Shown here in pieces: positions 42,901 through 51,998 of a stretch of DNA of 64,000 bases. Made by a program: the position numbers and the translations under genes. Source of the DNA: Lactarius indigo (lineage: Eukaryota > Basidiomycota > Agaricomycetes > Russulales > Russulaceae); assembly GCA_025766275.1 (NCBI GenBank), contig JAFKAC010000006.1, positions 124,001 to 188,000 of the forward strand, in the 5' to 3' direction. Under the pieces are notes generated by a model. It saw only the letters and a program-made list of their open reading frames with translations, had not been told where the DNA came from and did no database searches. How positions within the stretch are numbered: the stretch's first letter is position 1; each line of letters opens with the position of its first letter.

Positions 42901-43680
42901 TCCTGGCGAGCATGTGTACATGATTTATCCCATTCGGTAATGCGATTGCTTATCAGCTCGCAGTTGTGTGGTCAACGCCCATTTGTGTGGCGAACCGTGC
43001 GCTCTATCGGGAAAGCGAGGCTGCTTGGACGATTGTACCAAAGTGAGCTACTGCGACTTTGCTTGAGCTACGGGCTGCTCACACGTTCTCAGGTTGCAGG
43101 TCACGTCGGAGACAAGCACAGGTGTTCGGCGCTTGTTCACATGTGTGGCGAGGTACGACCTGATTCATCTGCGTCGTTGAAATAGCTCATTATGGTCGCA
43201 CGAAATTTCCAGCCTTGCGCCCTCCAGGAGATGAAAATATTGGGTGGGAAAACTTATTCCTGCCCAGAAAGCTGTTCTATTCCTAGGCACATTCCTTTAA
43301 AAAGTGTTTTAATCACCAGCTAACGCGATTCTCTTCAGTGACCAAGAACACACAGGTACATTCTCGCGGTATGAGATTGTGCCCGGCATTGTGCGAACTT
43401 TGTAAACGCCTCTGCGTCCAACCTCACCTCCATGGGGCCATGCCCGGCGAAAGCCACCTGTGTGGGTAGGTGTTAACGCTCCTGCTCTGTAAGTGTGTCC
43501 AGACTAACAAATTGTACCACCAGTGAAGCGCATTCGTGTTCGGCACTGTGCTCAGCTCCAGGAATATGTCAAATTGACACAGCGCCTATGTCTGTTGAGG
43601 CCACGTTCATGGGCAGACACGAGACGTTCCAATATACCAAGGTGAAATTACAACGCGCTTGTCTACTAGCTCGTCGCTGA
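39940..43680 (+). pseudogene. VLIG-type large GTPase, decayed
   Basis: ATG at 39940 begins MSVQLVSPSSSQLKNYR. Recognisable blocks are ALDVPHFPLQGAVLTSLVG (about 40410), LLDCHAEVWSRYPVLAAV (about 40630, shifted by one frame) and the G domain: P-loop SMGQQSVGKSFALNHLLD (about 41203; GxxxxGKS), switch VWMSC, DFEG (DxxG) near 41398, and IIIKDVVESD. The C-terminal part (about 42690-43680) is Cys/His-rich in repeated C-x3-C-x2-C and H-x-C-x2-TH-x-C patterns. This fits the interferon-induced very-large-GTPase-like family of fungi. At least two 1-nt frameshifts (about 40570 in an A run, about 41365) and several unspliceable breaks mark it as decayed. Its normal role in fungi is unknown. Confidence 0.65.
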
Positions 43681-44360
43681 TCCCGCCGTATCTCTTGCGT
43701 AGTATACACAAGGTTTGTCCAGAACCATCTACATTTAGCTTACTCTAATGTGTGAATAGTCGCAAAGCGGCTGCAGTGCGTCAAGACCATTGAACCAGGA
43801 CGAATGTCGCACACAGGTCCCCATATCCATGGCAAAGAAAAGCAGATATTCCACTTTCGCGAGACTTGGTACGCAGTGATATTCTGTTAATGTGGGTAGG
43901 GCCAATGGCGGTCACGGTGGTGACCACTGACCTGCTTACAGCTGTTTCTGTGGGGCTGGGAGATGAGATTGACGGCTCTGAAGATGCAGAAGTTGTTGCA
44001 GTAGATAAGCGGCCATGGCCGGTTCCACAGCTGGGCCAGAAGGCTTTACAGGATGGTTCTATTCTAATGTAGATCATGTCACCCTCCTAGTAGGCTATCC
44101 TAGACCCGCAAAATAAACTATGGTTTTCTGACTTTGTGGTACTTTGAGGAAGGTTCTCATAAGAACTTATGGATCTTGATGGGGGGACTTTACTAACTTG
44201 ACTAAGTACAACTGACTTTGATAAGGAAAGTTTTGCTTTCCAAAGAAAACAGACCTAGCATAGAAAAGTCACAGGCACTTCACGACTTTTTAAGCTTTTT
44301 TAACTTATTGTACTTTCCAAAGGACCCAAAGCCCCCCATAAAGATCTTGTAGTTTTCCTG
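43681..44360. other. hAT interior without gene; ACTTTG-rich leader before transposase
   Basis: From about 44110 the sequence is rich in ACTTTG/ACTTAT words resembling those near the left end (19850-20090). A right-hand border of the inserted cargo is expected somewhere in 43680-44110, but I could not place it. Confidence 0.4.
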
Positions 44361-47292
44361 ATGGACAAGCCTAAGGTATTCTGTATAGGTTGTTTAGCTA
44401 AGGTCGTCAATGCGGCCCTTCAACATGATCAAGAAGAAGTTGAGGCAGGTACTTGGGAGTCTGCTTGGACACCAGAAATGATCGAAGCAGAATGTGCGTC
44501 ACTACATCATGTCTCTATATTTGTCACCTAATTACTGGCTTTCCACTAGTATTCTCAGTCGGCCAGAATGAACCTGGTTGTGCATGGTTGCCAGGATGTG
44601 TAGATGTTCTACTAAATCATGTTATAGCCTGTTCCAATCATATTGACGATGTGCGTGTGATGGCACAGGCCTACAAAGATGGTATAATCCCACGGTCACC
44701 CCCTGCCAGTGGCAGGAGATCCCGTTGCTTTGCAGGGGAGGGCATTGGGCCCATCACATCACCAGCATATCAACATCACTCTGCGTCACCCTATCCAAGC
44801 CCCCAATTGCCTTCATTACATGTTCACATGCCGTCCTATTCCTATCACCCTGCACGTGGCCTCACATCTGGGCCAAGTTCAAGTTACGAGCAAGAGTCTT
44901 CTGTTGTGTCTTCTTCATCCTCTGGCAGTCCTCAAAGTCGAAGTGGTACTCCTTTCGACAATGTATCTATGTACTCAGCACGGTCATCTCGACGCAGCCC
45001 AAGTCATGTCCCGCAGACTCCTTTTGTACCCCCTGAACTTTCATGGTCAGAAGGACGTCAGCTACTTTTCTAGGAACGGATTGTACGCCTCACCGCATCA
45101 GCAGGGCTACCACTCTCATGGGTAGAAAACATAGAGTGGCTAGACTTCTGTGTCGAGTTTCTCCCACATGCCAAGTCACCAAGTTACAAGGTCCTCACAG
45201 GGCGTCTTCTGCCTCGGGCACTTGCCAATTTACAATTGAGGGCAAAGGTTAAGTTGAGTGGCAAGAGCGCAACGGCCTCATGTGATGGCTGGACAGGTGA
45301 AAATTTCCATCACTATATCGCGTTCATGGTTATGGCCGATCAAAAGGTATGACATTAGTATGACAACTATCCTCGTGTATCTGACAAGGCTTAGGTCCAC
45401 ACGGTGAAGGTTCATGACATGTCGAACGAATGGAAGACTGCCAATAAACTCTACGATTTGATGGTAGAAGTAATCGAACTCCTTCAATTAGAATGGAACA
45501 TTGTTGTCGTCGCATTCACGACAGATGCATCTGGTGAATCACGAAAGGTGAGGAAGATGCTCCTTGCTCGTTATCCACATATTGTGTGCCCCGACTGCTT
45601 CGTGCACCAGGTGTGACAGGTTTTTTTTCTCATCCTTTTGGTCATACTAATGTTTTGAAGGTAAACCTCATCATTGGGGATTACTTTAAGGCTGAGACAG
45701 TATATACAAAGCACAGCAAAATGGCCTGTGAGCTCATCAGTTGGCTGTGCAGCAAGACCCAGGTCCTCGCCCGCCTTTGAGAAATTCAGGTGCAAAGCAG
45801 GATGCAACCCCTCTCGGTAATCTGCGCTGTCTTAACAAGGTGGATGGCGCATTATCTTGCTTTTAGGCATCTACTTGAGCTCCACCATCCTCTCATGGCT
45901 CTTGTAAATAATGATGCAATGGCCCCACCCGATCAAAGTATTATCATTTCCCCAGGCTCATCAGCATCAAACAAAAGAAAGGTGTGGGAAATGGTGGCGA
46001 TCATCGAGGATAGTAGTTTCTGGCACTCATTAGCTCGGTGAGAAACTTATTTAACTCAAGAATGGCATTTGAGATCTGATATGTTTTGATACAGCCTTAA
46101 GACACATCTCGAACCTCTTGCAAGAGCTGCAAACATCACCCAAGCGGCGTTCTGTCGTCTGGATCAGATCCTGCTTACATTCGGGTCACTTTCAATATAT
46201 TATGAAGACAACAAGGCCAAGGACCCCGCAAATATTCCTGGGTGTACAGCTATACTTGACAGCATCGAGAAGCAGTGGGCTAGAGCCAATCAAGATGTAT
46301 TTATTGCCACCATCCTTTTAAACCCATTCGTCAAGGAAACTGTGTTTAACCCCAGTTTCCCCTTCCTAACTCACGCCGGCATTCTCGCACTTATGAAACG
46401 TTTATATCGATGTTTCTTCTCTGTCACAGAGACCACAGCGGTGCTGGAACAAAACCTCAGGGACTTATTGTGTAACATTGAAGACTATTTTTCGGGCAGA
46501 GGAATATTTGAGCAGATGGCACAATACATTTCCACCCTTGAAGCAGAGACACGGATTGTGGGTGTGTCCCCCGATCCTATCAGATTTTACACAGGAATCA
46601 GCCCGATCACTGGACCCTCCCCACAACCACTCATCAAACTCGCACAACACCTCCTATCCATTTGCCCAAACTCTGCCTCGTGCAAGCGATTATTCAGCGT
46701 GTTTGGCAATACCCTCACAAAGCTCAGAAATCGTCTTGGGATCAAGACGCTCACCTCTCTTGCTGAACTGAAGATGCACATACGGGATGAGCACTTGCAC
46801 AAAAAAGACACCAAAGAACATATGAAACGCTTCTTTGGAAGATCTAATGGTCCTCCGGCAGAAGCTGAAGAACTCCCAGTACCTCAGGCCGATCCTCAGC
46901 CCCCCTCTGAGTCCACCGCTCCACCTCCACCTCCCGATGAAATGGAAATGGACAACATGACAGCTATTGACACAGAACTACAGCAGTTGTCTGGTGCCAG
47001 TGGGGTCGCTAACGAGTTCAATGAAATAACTGATTCATTTGGTAGACAGGCAAGCAGAGACGACGATGATGAGGGTGAACGGATGCATGACTCAGAGGGC
47101 ATCTCAATCAAGATTTCCAACCTTTTTGATTTCAAAAATCTGGCCTGGATTCCTACCAATGAACGTAGTGCATCTCAGAGTCTGGACGACAAGCTAGAGC
47201 TCTATGAGCTCCTTGACTTGGATGCACAAGGAGAGGAAGACCTTAACATCGAGATTGATCAAGCCCTTGATAGTGTACTTCATCATGTCTAA
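44361..47292 (+). pseudogene. hAT transposase (DUF659/hAT-C type) with two nonsense codons
   Basis: Exons 44361-44493, 44550-45346, 45395-45610, 45661-46037 and 46095-47292 join in frame (2721 nt). The first carries C-x2-C (FCIGC), probably half of a BED finger. Then comes a Ser/Pro-rich linker. The DUF659-like region shows VENIEWLDFCVEFLPHA, ASCDGWTGENFHHYIAF and VVVAFTTDASGESRKVR. Next are CPDCFVHQVNLIIGDYF and VLTRWMAHYLAFRHLLEL. The hAT dimerisation region has LLSICPNSASCKRLFSVFGN. Acidic tail to TAA... the frame ends at 47292. Two in-frame stops, TAG at 45071-45073 and TGA at 45778-45780, are each one C-to-T change from CAG and CGA. It lies 201 bp from the right terminus. As it stands this copy should not make a full transposase. 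Confidence 0.85.
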
Positions 47293-47392
47293 CTCAATTA
47301 TTTACACTACGCATTGTACGTGAGGTTTTGCGACTTGTCTGGACGACTTGCTGCATGTGCAGCACCTATTATGTCAGCCGTGTCAGTGACTT

Positions 47393-47493
47393 AGGTGGGC
47401 GTGGGAATAGTCGTGGTCGTTTGCGGTCGCTGACCCCCATGGTCCGACGGTCGTCCTGACTGTCACGACTAGTCGCTGACCGGCACAACACTG
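47393..47493 (-). repeat. hAT right terminal and subterminal repeats
   Basis: Ends in CAACACTG, the inverse of the left end. Subterminal words GGTCGCTGACC (47425-47435) and GTCACGACTAGTCGCTGACC (47462-47481) match the left-end GTCRSYGACT family; GTGTCAGTGAC lies just inside at 47380-47390. Confidence 0.8.
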
Positions 47494-47640
47494 CCTTACA
47501 ACCTCCAAGCTGGGCGATCGCACAGGTGGCGCCTTCCGATGCAACGAACTGGATGACTGACGGTGGGGCGAACACGCCTGTGCAAGAAGGGCACCCACTG
47601 AAGGCCGCCAAAGCTGCTTGAGAACATTGAAATGCCCCAT
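47494..47640 (-). pseudogene. Glyoxal oxidase remnant 2, right piece of exon 1
   Basis: Begins with the second CCTTACAA duplication and continues as the reverse strand of oxidase exon 1 (CCTCCAAGCTGGGCG, GTGGCGCCTTCC, ACTGGATGACTGACGG), reaching the start codon equivalent at 47638-47640 (GAAATGCCCCAT, identical wording to 16135-16146). Together with 19459-19491 it is one exon split by the hAT element. Nothing downstream of exon 1 remains. Confidence 0.8.
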
Positions 47641-48041
47641 TTTTTCAAGGGGAAGTGTGGTGGCTATGTAGTCATTTAAGGGACACCTGTTGAACAGGAT
47701 TCAGGTCAGGCACAATGGAAGCCTTGATCCGAGCCAAGCCAAACTTGAAACCCCCAACTGAGGTCGCCACCCGAGTCATCCCCGACGCACAGCCCGTGCA
47801 ACTTGGCCAAGCGACCAAGCCCATTTAGTCTTCCCCCTGAATATCTGCTGTATGCGCGCCTTTCCTCTACAAATGATCTCACGTCAAGGTCAGAGTTAGA
47901 TGGCTATGTGCCCTTTAAAAACATGCACTGCATAAAACGACCTTTTCTGTGTACCCTGCTCCTCTTGATCAGACCGAAACTCAAAAGGTTTTACCAGTGT
48001 AATACCAGGTGATTCTCTTGCACCTGCACCCTTCTACAAGC
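47641..48041. promoter_or_regulatory. Divergent promoter of oxidase remnant 2 and receptor D
   Basis: Matches the region 18524-18868 upstream of receptor C (GAACAGGATTCAGGTC, GAGTCATCCCC, GAATATCTGCTGTATGCG, ATCTCACGTCAAGGTCAG). Conservation between copies whose partner gene has died suggests the receptor still uses it. Confidence 0.5.
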
Positions 48042-49561
48042 ATGTCGACGCTCGACGGTGTCCATGGAACTGTCTGTAATGAGCGGCAGTATCAGCAATC
48101 CCTATTGACAGTCCCCCACCGCACTATCTCGTGTTTGACACACGGTCAGAGCATCGGTTTGGCTGTGGGAACCCTCTTATCTGTTGCAAGGTTTAGCAGG
48201 TTGAACTAAAGCCACACACAGCTGACGGCAGAGGCATCATTCCTTAGTCTTGCCGCTGTAATCGTCGTCCTTGTATTGATCGTGGTAGGTCCAACTTCAT
48301 CTTATTACCATTCTCTGTCCACCTTGACAAGAACCGCGCAGAGAAATGTACTGCGTTATAGAAGGGCCCTTCCAAATGGTGGCTGGAAGTTACTGCAGGT
48401 CCCTGCTGACGTTTACATGGTCCGTTCAACATTTTCACTTCCCCGCGTGATCTTACTTTAGTCGTGTGACAGCTTTCCCTTTTCGTGTACGATATTCTCC
48501 AAGCCTTGGGGGGTATCCTCGACGTTCGGTGGGCTCACGACGGGATTGTCATGGGGGGTCATTATTGCACGGCGCAGGGCATTATTCAGCAAATCGGTCA
48601 GCTCGGAGTTGCACTGATCACTTTCGTATGCTTCCCATACCACGTTTTGGCTTTTCGGCACATTGTCATATGGCTGACCAGATAATCACCGTCCACACAT
48701 TTGTAGTGGCCCTCTGGAATGTAGGAATCCGGGCACGTCACTTTGCATTTGGCGTAGTTGCCCTCACATCTCTTTTCATTGCGCTCTGGGTTGGTATTGG
48801 TAATGGCCTTCACAAGGACTTTGTCACGCCCACACCTGTACATATTCCCGATCTTATAACTGCCATTCCTTACCGCTGACATTGTCTGGCTAGTATTGGT
48901 GCTGGATCAGTCCTGAATACAAATTGGAACGCTTGGCCGGAGAATATGTTTGGATGTGGATTGCATTATTCGCTTCGGTGATAATGTATCTCCCACTCTA
49001 TTTCTGGACGAAGGGTCGCCTGTCAGTCGATTCTGACAAGTGGTACAAGTTCCGCTTCGGCGAATCTGATGGTGAGTACCCACAGAGGCGAGCTGCATTA
49101 GGGATGCTTTTGTAAGTCGTAGCCTTTCTGTCACAATTGCTGCTAATACATTTCTCAGTTACCCACTTGCATACTCCCTCATGGTCCTTCCACTCACGAT
49201 TGCCCGTTGGTCGCTGTTCAGCCACAAGAAGGTGTCTTCGGCGGCTACCTTTTTTGGTGTCTCTATGTTCAACCTATCGGGCGCAATTAATGTCCTTCTA
49301 TTCCTGACTGTCCGACCTCAACTTCTCCTCTTCTCACCCCCTGAGGAGTTTAGTGAACGCGATGTGGAACTTTACCATTCAGATACTGGCTCTGCGACAT
49401 TCCCCGATACAGCCAAATATAACCACATTCCACAATCGGCTGAGATGGAGCACATAGTAGAGGATGTGGGAGACGGGGTTAGGAGTCTGACTGTCGAAGG
49501 TTCTGAGAACAGTGTGGTGCTATCTCGCCTCAACTCTCGGCCAAGGTTGGATGATGTTTGA
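48042..49561 (+). CDS. Seven-transmembrane receptor, Git3/cAMP-receptor-like (copy D)
   Basis: Exons: 48042-48164, 48222-48284, 48342-48419, 48473-48625, 48682-48837, 48894-49111 and 49159-49561. Total 1194 nt, 397 residues, no internal stop. Layout and exon lengths equal copy A exactly. Compared with the other copies, Gly in YWCWxGPEY is Ser (YWCWISPEY), and the exon 4 loop reads IVMGGHYCT instead of IVTxGPYCT. Intron 1 has a weak donor (gtggga). It is the first gene right of the hAT insertion, which did not touch its reading frame. Confidence 0.8.
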
Positions 49562-49639
49562 GGACGGAAAGGAGTACTGTACCTTAGTACGCACATCATT
49601 TATCTGTTACCTTATCACTCCATCGCTGTACTACTGTTG

Positions 49640-50165
49640 TATATTTTTAGACCGACTTCCCACAGAGGCTTGTGATTGACCCCCATCTGGATCACTATAA
49701 GGTGGGCCTCCGTTCTGGCCCATGGCGATATGACTTGAGTCACTTGACTACCTGATATTTACCCATGCTCCAAAAACTTTCACAGGTTCAATTTGAAACA
49801 GACTCCCGTACCAACGGCAGACGAGGCTGAATCCCCGCACCACACAAGGTAAATTCGTACTGTAATGATGTCCGTTGGCCTGGCTGGAGATCGAAACTTT
49901 AGGCCTTTGCATAGATGAGATGTTGTTTTCCATCTTGTCGACGATGTAAACCTATCTGTGGTGCCCAGAAACTGAATCATTTGTCTGATAAAGGCCATTG
50001 TCACGGTGCGCTAACGAGGCTAGATCCCACAACTTCAATGTTGGCGGTTGCACCAGTGGCGTCTTCTAACGCCACGTAAATTGCCAGTGGTGGGAAGAGC
50101 CCGCCTGTGCGGGAATGGTTCCGAGGGTCGCTAAGCTGTGCTGAGAAGACTCTTTGATGGAAGTG
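49640..50165 (-). pseudogene. Glyoxal oxidase remnant 3 (exons 1-4 only)
   Basis: On the minus strand, exon 1-like sequence (about 50165-50005), the GTCGACGATGTAAAC block of exon 2 (about 49937), and AATTCGTACTGTAATGATGTCC and CACTATAAGGTGGGCC of exons 3-4 can be matched to the complete gene. Many indels destroy the frame, and everything after exon 4 (all the later active-site residues) is missing. It sits between receptors D and E, head-to-head with E. Confidence 0.8.
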
Positions 50166-50474
50166 CCTCATCCTTCAGGCCTTCAGGAATCAGTCGAGCC
50201 AAGCCAAACCTGAAACCTCCACTGGTATTGACGCCACCAATACACAGCTTGCAGTTCGGAAGGTCGATTTCGGGTCCTTCTTCCCTACAACTGTTCTCAC
50301 GTCGACATCAATGTCCAAATCATTTTCCACCCCTTTACCACTCTTAAAATGAACGACACACGACCTCTTTCCTTGTCCTTCACTCTGACATCCCATCCCC
50401 TCCTGGTAAGATCGAACCTCGAAGCTTCTCTTGAAGCTTCTGTGGTCCCTTCGCATCTGCGCTCATCTACAAGC
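50166..50474. promoter_or_regulatory. Leader/promoter region of receptor E
   Basis: Contains the CCTTCACTCTGACATCCCATCCCC block shared in form with copies A and B upstream regions and ends in TCTACAAGCATGTCG. A short direct repeat GAAGCTTCT occurs at about 50421-50440. Confidence 0.45.
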
Positions 50475-51998
50475 ATGTCGACACCTGGCGGTGTCAATGG
50501 GACTGTCTGTAATGCACAGCAGTATCAACAATACCTAAACAAATCCCACCCCCCCACTATCACATGCTTGACATCGGGTCAGAGCATTGGTTTGACTGTG
50601 AGCATCCTGTTATCTATTTCAAGGTTTAAAGGGTTAGACTAAAGGTACACCCAGCTGACAGCAGAGGCGTCGTTCCTCAGCCTCGCAGCAGTAATGGTCG
50701 TCCTCGCTTTGATCGTGGTATGTCCAACTTCATCTCACCAGTTGCTTATCAGTATCCACCTTGACGTGAAACCTGAACCGTGCAGCGAAATGTACTACGT
50801 TACAAGAGGGCCTTCCCAAGCGGTGGCTGGAAGTTGCTGCAGAAGCCTTCTGATATCTACATGGTCCGCTTAATATTCTCACTACCCTGCCAAGCCGCGT
50901 GATCTCATTTTAGTTGTGACAGCTCTCCATTTTTGCGTATGATATTCTACAAGCCCTGGGCGGTATCCTCGATATTCGATGGGCCCACGATGGGATCGTC
51001 ACGGTGGGCCCTTATTGCACGGCGCAGGGTATTATTCAGCAAAGTGGTGAACTTGGGGTTGCACTATTCACCCTCGTATGTGCCTTCCCTTACTGTTGTT
51101 GGCTTCTCAGCACACTGATATACAATCGACCAGATAATAACGGTCCACACATTCGTATTGGCTCTGTGGAAAGTAGGAATTCGAGCACGTCGCTTCGCCT
51201 TTGGCATAGTTGCCCTTGCCTCCCTTTTCGTTGCTCTCTGGGTTGGTATAGGCAACGGCATTCACAAGAACTTTGAGACCCCTACGCCTGTACCTAATTT
51301 CGATTTTCTCACCGCCGTGCCTTGCCACTGATACTGCCTTGTTAGTATTGGTGCTGGATTGGTCCCGAATACAACACGGAACGCCTAGGCGGTGAATACG
51401 TTTGGATTTGGATCGCATTGTTTGCCTCGGTTTTGATGTACATCCCGCTCTACTTCTGGACGAATGGTCGTTTATCGGTCGATCCTAAGAAGTGGTACAA
51501 GTTTCATCTCACCGAGTCCGATGACAAGTATCCACAGAGGCGAGCTGCGTTAGGGATGCTCTTGTAAGCCGTGGCCCTTCTGTCGTAAACGCCGCTCATA
51601 GGTCGCCCAGCTACCCACTTGGGTACTCCCTCGTGGTCCTACCGCTCTCGGTTGTCCGTTGGTCATTATCCAGTCACAAGGACGTGCCCTCTGCGGCCGC
51701 CTTTTTTGCTGTGTCGATGTTCAACCTGTCAGGCGCGATCAATGTCCTTCTATTTCTGATCGTCCGACCTCAACTCCTCCTCTTCTCCCCCCCTGAGGAG
51801 TTTAGTGAAGAAGAATATGGTCATCCAACTACCGACTCTACGATATCCCCTGATGCACCAAATTATAGCCACAGTCTGCAACCGACTGGGATGAGGCTCG
51901 CAGACGATGCAGAAGGCGGGGCATGGAACCCAAATGTTGATGGCAACAATGTAGCGCTATCTCGCATCGACTCTCGGCCAAGGTCGGACGGTATTTGA
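50475..51998 (+). CDS. Seven-transmembrane receptor, Git3/cAMP-receptor-like (copy E)
   Basis: Exons: 50475-50597, 50655-50717, 50786-50863, 50923-51075, 51134-51289, 51346-51563 and 51611-51998. Total 1179 nt, 392 residues, no internal stop. Helices and the YWCWIGPEY and PLYFW blocks are conserved. The N-terminal exon differs in its middle (YLNKSHPPT) and exon 3 has FPSGG for LPNGG. The C-terminal tail after PPEEF is the shortest of the four. The array ends here; only a short shared word (CTATCTGCTGTAAGGCC, about 52059) follows. Confidence 0.8.

Larger units (their letters stand above)
19492..47493 (+). mobile_element. 28.0-kb cargo-bearing hAT element
   Basis: The left terminus CAGTGTTG and right terminus CAACACTG are exact inverted copies, and homology continues imperfectly inward (for example AAACGACC-GTGAC at about 19562 against the reverse complement of the region at about 47405-47420). 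The flanks carry a perfect 8-bp duplication, CCTTACAA. Joining the flanks with one duplication copy gives uninterrupted oxidase exon 1 sequence matching two paralogues elsewhere in the window, which act as empty-site references. A hAT transposase gene lies 201 bp from the right end. The interior holds about 24 kb unrelated to a normal 3-5 kb hAT: ABC transporter fragments, a Plavaka gene carrying a Gypsy insertion, a DUF6532-like gene and a decayed VLIG-type GTPase. Confidence 0.88.

Noticed and set aside
43866..44072. Plus-strand 68-codon frame before the hAT transposase
   Set aside because: No recognisable motif and no splice sites linking it to the transposase exons.
20100..44110. A single second-level transposon with its own ends enclosing all the hAT cargo
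   Set aside because: I looked for inverted repeats or target duplications near both borders and found none I could support, so the mode of cargo entry is left open.
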